64,000 bases of DNA from JAAYUD01 sp963676865 (GTDB lineage Bacteria > Bacteroidota > Bacteroidia > Bacteroidales > Bacteroidaceae), in NCBI GenBank assembly GCA_963676865.2, contig CAXXSS010000002.1:1-64000 (forward strand). The letters are read 5' to 3'. A model generated the notes under the pieces. That model saw nothing but the letters and a program-made list of their open reading frames with translations. It was not told where the DNA came from and ran no database searches. Of this stretch, positions 1-9,305 are shown piece after piece (within the stretch, counting starts at the first letter, position 1; every line of letters starts with the position of its first letter). The translations under genes and the position numbers were made by a program.

Positions 1-2090
1 CCCGATACAACGTTGTTGAGCACACGCCGTGCCAATCCTTTGCTATAACTTTGAGGATCTCCATTGAAGCGATAAATGTAGTTTTCGGATGTCAACCAAG
101 TGGGCTCGATAAAGATGTTGGTGTTGAGAAAAGCAAGTGCCGATTGCTGCGTCGCTTTGGCTACAGCCGTGTAGCCTGTTTCGGGCTGTTCTACGCTGGT
201 GAAGTTGTGATAAACGCCACCGATATTTGTTGCCACGTGGCCGAAGTATCTGTTCAACTGTCCAACCAGATTTTCGTATACTCGCTGCATGTTTTTATTC
301 AGATCGCCTTCTTCGTATGTCCATTGCGGAAGTGCCTTAACAACTCGTTTCAGGTTTTTGATTCCATACGTGCTCGCCTTCATGGCATTGTCGCCCAGGT
401 CTTCGCTTTGGCAACGGGGATCGGTGAAGTTGTAGGGGTAACCGGAGATGTACTCGTAGGTGCCGAAGTATAGACGTGGATTCTCTTTGAGCCTTTTTAC
501 TATTTCTTTGTTGTTGTTCAACCGGTCTTGTTCGTCGTTTTCGCCATTCAAGCAAGGTTTGTAGCCCCATTCGATGGCCCATTTGTCATAGTCGCCTATG
601 CGAGGGTAGATGCCCTCTTTGCTGATGCTATCTTCCGGTTGGGCAACGTAGTTGAAGCGGGCATAGTCCATGATGGATGGGGTGTGCCCGTTGGCCTCAA
701 CAAACTTTTTGTCGCGTAGTTTCTCTACCGGAACGGTGCTGCTCGAGCCCATGTTGTGGCGCAATCCGAGGGTGTGCCCTACTTCGTGAGAAGAGACAAA
801 GCGAATGAGGTCGCCCATGAGGTCTTCGTCGAATTTCTCTTTTTGGGCACGCTTGTCGATACTGCCGGCTTGGATCATATACCAATCGTGAACCAACTCC
901 ATGACGTTGTGGTACCAGCAGATGTGGCTTTCGATGATTTCTCCGCTGCGGGGATCGTGTACTTGCGGTCCGTAGGCATTCTCGATGGGCGATGCCAGAT
1001 AGCGGATGCAAGAGTAGCGGGCATCTTCCATGCTCATGGTAGAATCGTTTTCGGGCCATTCTTTGGCCATGATGGCATTTTTGAAACCTGCTTGTTCGAA
1101 TGCCTTCTGCCAGTCTTCGATACCTGCAATGAGGTATTTGCGCCATTGTTTGGGTGTGGCGGGATCGATATAGTAGACAATAGGCTTCTGAGGTTCGACT
1201 AGTTCGCCTCGTTTCATTTTTTCGACATCTTGGGGCTTGGGTTCCAATCTCCAGCGGGTGATGAACTCTTTGGTATCTACATGCTGCTGATTGTCTGAAT
1301 AGAATGTGTACGAATCGGAGAAATATCCTACGCGCGGGTCGGCGAGGCGACGCTGCATGGGAACTTTGGGCAATATCACAAATGATGTATTGAAGGTATA
1401 GGTGACGCTTCCTGTCTCTTCGCCGGACATCAATGGCATGGAGGGCCTCATTGTCATCATACTTCTATCGGGTGCAAAATAGGCGTATGTCTTGACACAA
1501 CGCACTTCGGTGTTGATGGGGAAAGTATGAATACTGGTTATATAAGACCGGTCGGACTGTATGCCGCCAAGGTTGAAGTTTTTCTTCTGTTGGCTTGACA
1601 TGGAGAAGATAGGGGTATCGTCGGTGAAAAGCTTGGTGACGTTGATGCGACATCTGCCATTGGCGGACGATTCGATTTTGAACGCAGCAACGATGGGATC
1701 TTCGCTACTCACCTTGACAGCTTTCTCGATATCGGTAGATTTGTCATCGGTAGTGGCACCAAGTATCAGTGTACGCAGTAACACTTTATCGTTGTTTTTT
1801 TCGAAGTAGACTGTTTGGTTGTTCACCATCTCTCCACCATACACGTTTGCTCCAACAGGAGTAGATGTGTAGCGGGTGACAGTCTGAATGAGTCTGCCGA
1901 AGATAGAATCGGGAATTTCCAAGAACCAGTCGGTCTTTGTTTTGGAGACCGTAAACAATCCTTCTTTGACCACGGTCGGTTGAGCGACAGCAGCTGCGGG
2001 AGGTTCTTTCTTGTTCTTGTCTTTCTTGTCCGCATAGATTGCCGGCGTCATGATGAATAAGGCCAGCGCGCAAATAACTAATTTTTTCAT
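1..2090 (-). CDS. Secreted zinc-dependent metalloprotease, C-terminus outside window
   Basis: The reading frame is open from an ATG at 2090 to the window edge (696 full codons), so the stop lies outside. The N-terminus MKKLVICALALFIMTPAIYA is a signal peptide, followed by a Lys-rich stretch and a region resembling DUF5117/DUF5118. Residues 435-445 read HEVGHTLGLRH, the extended HExxHxxGxxH zinc site of metzincin-type peptidases, followed by NMGSSS. This domain order fits the large Bacteroidetes 'zinc-dependent metalloprotease' family (DUF4953/DUF5117), which are exported, probably periplasmic or outer-membrane-associated proteins. Substrate is unknown. It stands alone, with a terminator for the upstream transporter just before it. 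Confidence 0.88.
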   Translation of the reverse strand, partial: MKKLVICALALFIMTPAIYADKKDKNKKEPPAAAVAQPTVVKEGLFTVSKTKTDWFLEIPDSIFGRLIQTVTRYTSTPVGANVYGGEMVNNQTVYFEKNNDKVLLRTLILGATTDDKSTDIEKAVKVSSEDPIVAAFKIESSANGRCRINVTKLFTDDTPIFSMSSQQKKNFNLGGIQSDRSYITSIHTFPINTEVRCVKTYAYFAPDRSMMTMRPSMPLMSGEETGSVTYTFNTSFVILPKVPMQRRLADPRVGYFSDSYTFYSDNQQHVDTKEFITRWRLEPKPQDVEKMKRGELVEPQKPIVYYIDPATPKQWRKYLIAGIEDWQKAFEQAGFKNAIMAKEWPENDSTMSMEDARYSCIRYLASPIENAYGPQVHDPRSGEIIESHICWYHNVMELVHDWYMIQAGSIDKRAQKEKFDEDLMGDLIRFVSSHEVGHTLGLRHNMGSSSTVPVEKLRDKKFVEANGHTPSIMDYARFNYVAQPEDSISKEGIYPRIGDYDKWAIEWGYKPCLNGENDEQDRLNNNKEIVKRLKENPRLYFGTYEYISGYPYNFTDPRCQSEDLGDNAMKASTYGIKNLKRVVKALPQWTYEEGDLNKNMQRVYENLVGQLNRYFGHVATNIGGVYHNFTSVEQPETGYTAVAKATQQSALAFLNTNIFIEPTWLTSENYIYRFNGDPQSYSKGLARRVLNNVVS

Positions 2091-2122
2091 ACTTCTAGAA
2101 ATAATTTAGTTGATATAAAAAG

Positions 2123-2154
2123 CGTTTGAGCAAATCTACAGATTTGCCCAAACG
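2123..2154 (-). terminator. Rho-independent terminator after the peptide transporter
   Basis: Arms 2123-2136 and 2141-2154 pair (14 bp, one mismatch) with a 4-base loop. On the minus strand the hairpin is followed by CTTTTTAT. It lies 33 bases past the stop of the transporter at 2187. Confidence 0.8.
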
Positions 2155-2186
2155 TAATTGTTGTTTTAACTATCGGTGAGCCATTG

Positions 2187-3845
2187 TTAGCTGACTTTTT
2201 CGAGTTTCTTCATGATAGAGAAGATGAACAGTGCAGAAACCAGGCAACATACAATAAGTAAGCTCCATACTACCCACAAGGGAAGACTACCCCAAAGGTG
2301 TCCCGGAATGGCAACCATATAGTTGCCTATGGCGGTAGCTACAAACCAGCCACCCATCATCATACCTTTGTATTTGGGAGGTGCTACTTTGGAAACAAAA
2401 GAGATGCCCATCGGTGATAGCAATAGTTCGGCAAAAGTAAGCACCAAATAAGTAGAAATCAACCAATCGGGAGATACCAGACTGGTGTCTGCCAACGGAT
2501 GCTCTGCAATGGTCGTGGGAGAAGGTAATGCTAATGAAGCAACGGTCATAAGAATGAAACCGCAAGCTGCAACCAACATACCGTAGCCGATCTTTCGGGG
2601 AGCCGAAGGCTCTTTGCCTTTCTTGGCCAGCGAAGTGAATATGGCTAACGATACAGGTGTGAGGGCTACCACAAAGAACGGATTGAACTGTTGGAAGATC
2701 TGTGGTAGAATAGGAACAAAGTTGTCTGTTGCCATGTATTTGACAACAAGCAATACGAGGGCAGCGGTCAATACTGTGCCCGATATGATTTTTGCCTTAC
2801 CGGTCTTTGACTGGAAGATAGAGAAAGCAGAATAGATGCCAATAACTATCAGAACAAGGTTCCAAACGTCGAATCCGATTCTGTTTAATCCTGTTGCAGA
2901 GTGCTGAGTATAATCTCGGGCAAAGAATGTGAGTGTGAGTCCGTTTTGATGGAATGCCATCCAGAAGAAGAGAACGACAGCAAATACAAGCAACAAGGCA
3001 ACGATGCGCTGACGAGTTTCTTTGGGTGAAAGTTCTTCTTCGACAATATGGGCGGCTTTGGCTTGCTTGGCATTGACATCGGCCGATTTGAATGTAGAGC
3101 GGAATCCGTAGTATATCAAGATGGACACGATAAGCGAAATACATGCGATACCGAATCCGTAGTTGTATGCTTTAGACAATTCGGCAATATAAGTTTGGCA
3201 GAAGGTTGCCGTATCGCCGGCAAAGTGCTGAGCTGCCTGTAGTGCAGAAAGTTCGGTGGTGTTGTCGGCTGTTATCGTATGATTGAGAAACTGATGTGCC
3301 AACGCCGGAATCTTGGAATCATAGTAAAGTCCCGCTTTGCCCAGCATGTAGTCTGTCATTTTTGTTGCTGCCGTGGGAGCAAACAGGGCGCCTACATTGA
3401 TAGCCATGTAGAAAATGCTGAATGCCGTATCGCGTTTGTTGCGATATTGCGGGGCATCGTACAGATTGCCGACCATAACTTGCAGATTTCCTTTGAATAA
3501 TCCCGTGCCACAGGCTATCAGAGCCAATGAGCCGAACATCATCCATTTTCCTGTTTCCGTATCGGTAGGAATGGCAAGCAGGAAGTATCCGAAGAACATG
3601 ACAATGATACCCGTCGTTACCATTTTGCCATATCCCATATGATCGGCAAGAATACCGCCAATCAAAGGAGTAAAATAAACAAATGCCAGGAAACCGGCAT
3701 AGATAGACGAAGCTTCGGCAGCAGTATAGCCGAATTTAGCTTGTATAAATAATGTAAATATGGCCAGCATAGTGTAGTAACCGAAACGCTCGCCAGTATT
3801 CGCTAACGCTAATGCGTATAAACCTTTGGGTTGACCTTCAAACAT
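2187..3845 (-). CDS. POT/PTR-family proton-coupled peptide transporter
   Basis: A 552-residue polytopic membrane protein of the major facilitator superfamily. The first helix contains NTGERFGYY (residues 16-24), corresponding to the ExxERFxYYG signature of proton-dependent oligopeptide transporters. The next helices (GFLAFVYFTPLIGGILADHMGYGK) match the family. Members import di- and tripeptides across the inner membrane with protons. The first glutamate of ExxER is asparagine here (N16), while E19 and R20 remain, so proton coupling may differ from well-studied members. Monocistronic, with its own -7 element (3882-3889) and terminator (2123-2154). Confidence 0.92.
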   Translation of the reverse strand: MFEGQPKGLYALALANTGERFGYYTMLAIFTLFIQAKFGYTAAEASSIYAGFLAFVYFTPLIGGILADHMGYGKMVTTGIIVMFFGYFLLAIPTDTETGKWMMFGSLALIACGTGLFKGNLQVMVGNLYDAPQYRNKRDTAFSIFYMAINVGALFAPTAATKMTDYMLGKAGLYYDSKIPALAHQFLNHTITADNTTELSALQAAQHFAGDTATFCQTYIAELSKAYNYGFGIACISLIVSILIYYGFRSTFKSADVNAKQAKAAHIVEEELSPKETRQRIVALLLVFAVVLFFWMAFHQNGLTLTFFARDYTQHSATGLNRIGFDVWNLVLIVIGIYSAFSIFQSKTGKAKIISGTVLTAALVLLVVKYMATDNFVPILPQIFQQFNPFFVVALTPVSLAIFTSLAKKGKEPSAPRKIGYGMLVAACGFILMTVASLALPSPTTIAEHPLADTSLVSPDWLISTYLVLTFAELLLSPMGISFVSKVAPPKYKGMMMGGWFVATAIGNYMVAIPGHLWGSLPLWVVWSLLIVCCLVSALFIFSIMKKLEKVS

Positions 3846-3881
3846 AGTATTTGATTATTATAAATTAAAATTAAATTTGCA

Positions 3882-3889
3882 CAAAGATA
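3882..3889 (-). promoter_or_regulatory. Bacteroides-type -7 element for the peptide transporter
   Basis: The minus strand reads TATCTTTG, matching TAnnTTTG, 37 bases before the ATG at 3845. No clear TTTG is found at the -33 distance. Confidence 0.6.
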
Positions 3890-3910
3890 ATCTTTTCATC
3901 TTAATATCGG

Positions 3911-4387
3911 CTAAAAAAGAATACAAACTTTTGCTTTTGCCTCTGAAATGAGGTCTTCGGGTTTTATTTTGATTTGTAGTCCTCGGATGCCTGCACTGAC
4001 AAAGATATAAGGTTGCCCGATGCAGTTTTCGTGAATAAATGTAGGAAGCAACTTTTTCATTCCAATAGGAGAGCAACCTCCACGAATGTAGCCGGTAGTG
4101 GGAAGTAATTCTTTCATGGGGATGAGGTCGCAGCTCTTGTTGCCCGAGACCTTGGCCGCCATCTTGAGATTGACTTCTTCTTCGCCCGGAACCACACACA
4201 CGAAATAGCCTGTCTTGTCGCCCTTGAGCACCAATGTCTTGAACACTTGATTGATGTCTTCGCCCAAACTGGCAGCCACGTGCTGAGCACTGAGATCGGC
4301 CTCGTCGACATCGTAGGGAATCAGCTCGTATGCTATCTTGTCGCGATCTAACAAACGAGCCGCATTTGTTTTGACTTGCTTCTTCAT
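3911..4387 (-). CDS. ybaK: YbaK/EbsC-type Cys-tRNA(Pro)/Cys-tRNA deacylase
   Basis: A 158-residue single-domain protein of the YbaK/ProX editing family. Family features are the N-terminal TNAARLLDRDKIAYEL, the KTLVLKGD strand with the conserved lysine, and the GGCSPIGMKK loop. Members hydrolyse mischarged Cys-tRNA(Pro) and some Cys-tRNA(Cys) in the cytoplasm. The ATG at 4387 overlaps the stop of the upstream DUF190 gene by 4 bases (ATGA), so the two are translationally coupled in a crcB-DUF190-ybaK unit. Confidence 0.9.
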   Translation of the reverse strand: MKKQVKTNAARLLDRDKIAYELIPYDVDEADLSAQHVAASLGEDINQVFKTLVLKGDKTGYFVCVVPGEEEVNLKMAAKVSGNKSCDLIPMKELLPTTGYIRGGCSPIGMKKLLPTFIHENCIGQPYIFVSAGIRGLQIKIKPEDLISEAKAKVCILF

Positions 4388-4725
4388 TTAGTATCTCCTT
4401 TCTTTTGCAAAACAATCTCTACGTCTTGCATGGTGACGAGGCAACCTTTGGGTAGCTTTTCTATCCAAGGCAATATATGGTTTAGGAAGTTTTGCAATTT
4501 GTCTTCTTCGTCTATTATTTCGATAATGATGGGTACTTTTTCGTTCAGTTCCCAAAACTTGTTGAAACGCAACCGACTACTCTGTCCGTAGCCCATGATA
4601 CCTTTGTATACGGTTGCCCCTGCCAGCCCATAGTGCTTGGCCGAGGTGGCAATTGTTTCATACAGCGAATCGTGCTTGATGACATCCGTATTGCTTAAAT
4701 AGAATTTCAAGATTTTCTTTCGCAT
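4384..4725 (-). CDS. DUF190 PII-like protein
   Basis: A 113-residue cytoplasmic protein matching DUF190, a ferredoxin-like fold related to PII signalling proteins (family knowledge). Visible family features are the basic N-terminus MRKKILKFYLS, the Y-E-T-I-A helix, the GATVYKGIMGYG turn and the PIIIEIIDEEDK strand. DUF190 genes often sit beside crcB fluoride channel genes, as here (5-base gap to crcB), and may regulate them. No biochemical function is established. Confidence 0.85.
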   Translation of the reverse strand: MRKKILKFYLSNTDVIKHDSLYETIATSAKHYGLAGATVYKGIMGYGQSSRLRFNKFWELNEKVPIIIEIIDEEDKLQNFLNHILPWIEKLPKGCLVTMQDVEIVLQKKGDTK

Positions 4726-4730
4726 AACAA

Positions 4731-5108
4731 TTATATCAATTTTGTAATGAGGTTACCTATATATAGTGCCGCCAATCCGCCTAAAAGGCTTATGGTGACA
4801 TAAAGCGCTACATAAAAGAAATTACCGTCTTTCATCAATTGGAAATTCTCATTCATGAAAGTAGAGAATGTGGTGAAGCCCCCACAGAAACCCACGGTGA
4901 GAAACATTTTCAGTTCGGCATTCATTAATCCGCCCCGCTCAAACGTTCCATAAAAGACTCCTATCAGAAAACAACCTAAAATGTTCACAATCATCGTACC
5001 TAGCGGAAAAGAATATTCAATGCTATTCTGTACTACTTTTGATAAAAGAAAGCGGCAACCGCCACCTAGAAAACTGCCTACGCCTACAATAAGAAAAGTT
5101 CTTAGCAT
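4731..5108 (-). CDS. crcB: CrcB/Fluc fluoride channel
   Basis: A 125-residue protein with four predicted transmembrane helices, the size of a Fluc dual-topology fluoride exporter. Signature segments are GGGCRFLLSK near the N-terminus and GFCGGFTTFSTFMNE at the third helix, with the TTFSTF segment that lines the fluoride pore. It acts in the inner membrane to lower cytoplasmic fluoride. First gene of a three-gene leftward operon with DUF190 and ybaK. No fluoride riboswitch consensus is visible upstream. Confidence 0.92.
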   Translation of the reverse strand: MLRTFLIVGVGSFLGGGCRFLLSKVVQNSIEYSFPLGTMIVNILGCFLIGVFYGTFERGGLMNAELKMFLTVGFCGGFTTFSTFMNENFQLMKDGNFFYVALYVTISLLGGLAALYIGNLITKLI

Positions 5109-5267
5109 AAAAAGGATTTTAATACATTAATAATATAGTTGTTTATGAGTAGGTATTATTAACTATCAAAGTATTTAAAGGCTAATACCATAGCCAATAC
5201 AAAATTACAAATATTCTTTAGAACAAAATAGTTTTAAAGATAATATGACTAAAATTAATCTTATTAT

Positions 5268-5299
5268 TTTGCTATTGCAGGCTATATGCAGTATCTTTG
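5268..5299 (+). promoter_or_regulatory. Complete Bacteroides promoter (-33 and -7) for the isomerase-PHP pair
   Basis: TTTG at 5268-5271 and TATCTTTG at 5292-5299 are separated by exactly 20 bases, the classical Bacteroides primary-sigma promoter. It lies 32 bases before the ATG at 5332 and divergently from crcB. Confidence 0.8.
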
Positions 5300-5331
5300 C
5301 ATAAAGATGAACGTTATAATGAAAGAATATC

Positions 5332-6570
5332 ATGGAAATAACATTAGTCACTTTCGCTGCCAAAAAAAATAAGCAAACAACTATATTAGAACCCCACAAA
5401 GAACTTCTTACTGCACTGAGCACACACTTCACCATCAGGATGTTAATGGCTGATGAAATAGATCAGATAACTCCTAATGACTTCGTTGTATCTTTTGTCA
5501 CTATCGGTGGCCTAGAATCTCTTTTGATAAAACAAATAGAAGCGCTTAATCGTCGTCCTCTTATTCTATTGGCCGATAATTACGACAATTCTTTGCCTAC
5601 AGCTATCGAAGCTTCGGCATGGATAAGACAACACGGTTTTAAATGTGAAATAGCCTATGGCGCAAATAAAGATGTTGTTTCTAAACTCACCGTATTGTAT
5701 GATTGCTATATGGCACAACGATCTTTGATCGGTAAGAAAATAGGTTTGCTGGGTGTGACTTCTTCGTTGTTGATCTCGAGCGGCATCGATTATTTATTGA
5801 CGAAACGCCGCTGGGGAGTTGAATTTATGGATATATCGACCGATGAGGTGCTGGCTCGCTACAAAAAGATAAGAACAAGCGATATAAAAGATGAGGTGAC
5901 AGCATTGATGGGGCGCGTGAATTTGTGTAGAGAATGCAGCCCGAATGATATTGTTGAAGCCATTCGGCTGTATTACGCCATTGTTAAGCTCTGTACCGAT
6001 TACGGGCTTGATACGATCTCGGTTAATTGTTACAAAATTCTGGAGACGATTCCTGTAACGGCTTGTTTGGCCCTTGCTTTGATGAATAACAAGGGCTATG
6101 TAGTGGGTTGTGAGGGTGACTTACAGTCTATATTCACCATGCTTTCGGTAAAGGCTGTTACCGGTAAAAATAGTTTTATGGTAAATACAAACTCTATTGA
6201 TAAAAAGGAGAATGAAGTGATTTTGTCTCATTGCACCGTAGGCACCGACATGACAGAAACTTTTGATTTACGCAATCATTATGCCACCGGTAAGAGTGTT
6301 GCGATTCAAGGTTATTTGCCGGCTATCGATTATACAGTGGTGCGTTGCGGCGGCGAATGTCTTGATCAATACTTCGTCTCTTCGGCCCATCTGCTGGAGA
6401 ACACCAACTATACTTCTTTTTATCGCACTCAGATTCGTCTTAAACTAAATGCCTCTACCAACTATTTTCTGAACAATTCGTTAGGCAATCATCACATCAT
6501 TGTGCCCGGTGATTGTGCAGAAAAGTTAGATAAGTTTTTCCAAGGAAATTCTTGTAAAAAAGTAGAATAA
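5332..6570 (+). CDS. L-fucose/L-arabinose isomerase-fold protein of unknown substrate
   Basis: A 412-residue cytoplasmic protein related to the fucose isomerase-like superfamily. The C-terminal half carries the family pattern around NCYKILETIPVTACLAL and VGCEGDLQSIFTMLS, corresponding to the metal- and substrate-binding half of L-fucose and L-arabinose isomerases. At 412 residues it is shorter than true L-fucose isomerase (about 590). The N-terminal half is diverged. It may act on a keto-sugar or may be non-catalytic. It is followed after 12 bases by a PHP-family phosphatase, so the pair is probably one transcript and may act in a common sugar or sugar-phosphate pathway (inference). Confidence 0.7.
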   Translation: MEITLVTFAAKKNKQTTILEPHKELLTALSTHFTIRMLMADEIDQITPNDFVVSFVTIGGLESLLIKQIEALNRRPLILLADNYDNSLPTAIEASAWIRQHGFKCEIAYGANKDVVSKLTVLYDCYMAQRSLIGKKIGLLGVTSSLLISSGIDYLLTKRRWGVEFMDISTDEVLARYKKIRTSDIKDEVTALMGRVNLCRECSPNDIVEAIRLYYAIVKLCTDYGLDTISVNCYKILETIPVTACLALALMNNKGYVVGCEGDLQSIFTMLSVKAVTGKNSFMVNTNSIDKKENEVILSHCTVGTDMTETFDLRNHYATGKSVAIQGYLPAIDYTVVRCGGECLDQYFVSSAHLLENTNYTSFYRTQIRLKLNASTNYFLNNSLGNHHIIVPGDCAEKLDKFFQGNSCKKVE

Positions 6571-6582
6571 AGAAATGGATAT

Positions 6583-7440
6583 ATGATACATCCCAATTAT
6601 ACTAACTATCACTGTCATAGTCTATATTGTGACGGTAGAGCAGATATGGATTCTTTCTTGCGATTTGCCATATCCGAAGGATTTTCTTCTTTCGGATTTT
6701 CTTCGCACGCTCCATTGCCTTTTCCTACCCATTGGACGATGGAATGGGACAGGATGGATGATTATCTGGCCGAATTCGCCCGTTTGAAGAAGAAATACGA
6801 AAATGATTTGGAACTGGCTATAGGACTCGAAATAGATTATCTGGATGATGAGAACAATCCTTCGAATGTTCGATTCAGACGGTTGCCTTTGGACTATCGT
6901 ATCGGCTCTGTTCATCTGCTTAAAGATAAAGACAACAAGATAGTGGACATCGATTGCCCGCCCGATCGCTTTCGTCAGGTAGTAGACGAGCATTTCGATG
7001 GAGATTTGGATTATGTCATTGGGCAATATTTCGACCATCTCTTCAGAATGATCGAATTGGGTGGCTTCGATGTATTGGGACATGCAGATAAAATGCACTA
7101 TAATGCATCGTGCTATCGGCCGGGACTTCTCAAAGAGAGAGGGTACAATGAGCTGATGAAGAAGTATTTGGATATTATAGCACAAAGTGGATGCCAAGTG
7201 GAGATAAATACAAAATCGTATTTGAAACTGAAAACGTTCTATCCGAATGAACGGTATTTTTCCGCCCTTCATTCATTGGGTATACAAGTGCAGGTGAATA
7301 GCGATTCGCATTATCCGGAAAGGATCAATGCGGGCCGTATGGAAGCTTTTGAGGCATTGCTACGCTCGGGGTATAAAAAAGTAATGGAATGGCACGGTGG
7401 AGAATGGGTGGAGGTACCTATTTCTATTCCTTTTCACTAA
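6583..7440 (+). CDS. PHP-domain histidinol-phosphatase-like hydrolase
   Basis: A 285-residue protein of the PHP metallo-phosphoesterase family. The metal-binding start NYHCHSLYCDGRADM (HxH at about residues 10-12) is followed by FSSHAPLPFP, IGLEIDYL, GSVHLL, the DVLGHADKM segment and a C-terminal NSDSHYP, all placed as in HisK-type L-histidinol-phosphate phosphatases. In an organism with a complete his operon elsewhere the substrate could be histidinol phosphate or another sugar phosphate. The 3' end overlaps the convergent ABC-F gene by 17 bases. Confidence 0.85.
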   Translation: MIHPNYTNYHCHSLYCDGRADMDSFLRFAISEGFSSFGFSSHAPLPFPTHWTMEWDRMDDYLAEFARLKKKYENDLELAIGLEIDYLDDENNPSNVRFRRLPLDYRIGSVHLLKDKDNKIVDIDCPPDRFRQVVDEHFDGDLDYVIGQYFDHLFRMIELGGFDVLGHADKMHYNASCYRPGLLKERGYNELMKKYLDIIAQSGCQVEINTKSYLKLKTFYPNERYFSALHSLGIQVQVNSDSHYPERINAGRMEAFEALLRSGYKKVMEWHGGEWVEVPISIPFH

Positions 7441-9289
7441 GTTCCAACCAACGCATTGTATTAGTGTCAAGCAGTTCATTCACTTCGGGTAGTCGTTTGG
7501 ACTTCTCGGTCAGTTCGTCCACTGGCAATGAACCGCTGCAAAGAGCTTCTTCGAGCAAATTCTTTTCTTTTTCGAGCTTGGAAATTTCCTTCTCTAGTTT
7601 TTCCATTTCCTGCTTTTCTTTATAAGATAGTTTGATCTTATCATTCAAGCGTATTCGTTCCTTTTTTTCTTCCTTCTGCGTGACTTCTTCCTTTTTGTGT
7701 CGTTCGTAGAGCGTTTTCCATTCTCTGTACTGAGTATAGCTGCCGGGGAAGTTTCTTATATCGCCCTCTCCGTTGAATATAAGTAAATGGTTCACGACCT
7801 TGTCCATGAAATATCGATCGTGGCTCACAACGATAAGACAACCTTTAAAATTGAGTAGATATTCTTCGAGTACGTTAAGTGTCATGATATCCAGATCATT
7901 GGTTGGCTCGTCAAGTATCAGAAAATTAGGATTGCGCATTAACACCGTACACAGATACAGTCTGCGTCGTTCTCCTCCGCTCAATTTGGAGATATAATTG
8001 TATTGAGTTTCTGGCGTGAAAAGAAAATGCTGTAGCAGTTGCTGCGCCGAGAGCTGCCGACCATCTCCCATATCTATAAAATCGGCTATTTGAGTAATGG
8101 CATCGATCACCTTCATTTTGTCGTCAAAGGTCATTCCTTCTTGCGAATAGTAGCCGAACCGAACAGTTTCGCCGATATCGAGTTTGCCTTTGTCGGGGGT
8201 TTGTTGCCCCATGAGTATTTTTAGAAAAGTAGATTTTCCCGTTCCATTGTCGCCAACGATTCCCATCTTTTCGTATCGGGTAAAAATATACGAAAAATCT
8301 TCTAGTATAACCGTCTTATCGAAACTCTTATACATATGATCTGCCTCAAAGATCTTTTTGCCGATATAAGATGCCTTTACATTGAGTTGCACGTTATCAT
8401 CATTGTTCTGGCGTTTGGCCACTTTCTCCAATTCGAAAAACGCTTCTTCTCTATACCGGGCTTTATGGGCTCGAGCTTGCGGCATTCTGCGCATCCATTC
8501 TAGTTCTGTTCGATATAGATTATTGGCCTTTGCTCTTTCGGCATTGGCGGCATTGATTCTTTCTTCCCGTTTTTCCAGATAGTAATTGTAATTTCCCTTG
8601 AAGGCATAGATCTGTTGCTGGTCTATCTCAAGAATACTGTTGCATACTCTATCCAAAAAATATCGATCGTGAGTCACCATTAGCAAAGTGATGTTCGAAC
8701 GTTTCAGATAGTCTTCCAGCCATTCTGTCATATCAAGATCTAGATGATTGGTTGGCTCGTCGAGTATGATCAATTGAGGATTGGAGATGAGCGTATTGGC
8801 TAGAGCCACTCTCTTCAGTTGTCCTCCCGAAAGTTGTTCGATAGGCTGATTATAGTCACTTATCTTCAGTACAGAGAGAATCTGTTTTACTTTCAATTCA
8901 TATTCCCAAGCTTTAGCATGTTCCATCTGTATCAGTAGTTCGTCCAATCCAGGGTGACCCTCGGTTTGCATACAGATTTCGTATCTTTTTATCAGATTTA
9001 CAGCTTCGTTGCCATGCTCGAAACAAGCCTCAAGGACAGTTAGATGAGAAGGATAATGGATAGATTGCGGTAAATATCCGATGCGCAAGTCGCGTCGAAA
9101 TACAATTTCGCCACTATCTTTGGACTCCGTATTCATTAAGATTTTAAGTAGTGTACTTTTGCCTGCTCCATTTTTTGCTATCAACCCCACTTTATCTCCT
9201 TCTGCTATCCCGAAAGATATATTCTCAAAAAGTACTGAATCTCCGAATGACTTTGTAAGATTCTCTACTTGCAAATAACTATTGCTCAT
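7424..9289 (-). CDS. ABC-F family ATPase, Uup-type
   Basis: A 621-residue soluble protein with two ABC domains and no membrane segment. Domain 1 has Walker A KNGAGKST, signature LSGGQLKRVALA and Walker B LIILDEPTNHLD. Domain 2 has DNGTGKST, LSGGERRRLYL and FLILDEPTNDLD. The linker between them is arginine-rich (LEWMRRMPQARAHKARYREE), and the last 80 residues are a charged coiled coil, the layout of Uup. ABC-F proteins act on the ribosome or, for Uup, also in DNA branch processing. Convergent with the PHP gene. Confidence 0.92.
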   Translation of the reverse strand: MSNSYLQVENLTKSFGDSVLFENISFGIAEGDKVGLIAKNGAGKSTLLKILMNTESKDSGEIVFRRDLRIGYLPQSIHYPSHLTVLEACFEHGNEAVNLIKRYEICMQTEGHPGLDELLIQMEHAKAWEYELKVKQILSVLKISDYNQPIEQLSGGQLKRVALANTLISNPQLIILDEPTNHLDLDMTEWLEDYLKRSNITLLMVTHDRYFLDRVCNSILEIDQQQIYAFKGNYNYYLEKREERINAANAERAKANNLYRTELEWMRRMPQARAHKARYREEAFFELEKVAKRQNNDDNVQLNVKASYIGKKIFEADHMYKSFDKTVILEDFSYIFTRYEKMGIVGDNGTGKSTFLKILMGQQTPDKGKLDIGETVRFGYYSQEGMTFDDKMKVIDAITQIADFIDMGDGRQLSAQQLLQHFLFTPETQYNYISKLSGGERRRLYLCTVLMRNPNFLILDEPTNDLDIMTLNVLEEYLLNFKGCLIVVSHDRYFMDKVVNHLLIFNGEGDIRNFPGSYTQYREWKTLYERHKKEEVTQKEEKKERIRLNDKIKLSYKEKQEMEKLEKEISKLEKEKNLLEEALCSGSLPVDELTEKSKRLPEVNELLDTNTMRWLELSEKE

Positions 9290-9305
9290 TTTTGTGCTCC
9301 TTTTA

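Noticed and set aside
1..2090. Frameshifted protease, because only short frames appear
   Set aside because: One frame is open throughout to the window edge; the gene is simply cut off by the boundary.
5109..5331. Fluoride riboswitch upstream of crcB
   Set aside because: The conserved GGnGAUGG and pseudoknot blocks are not seen on the minus strand.
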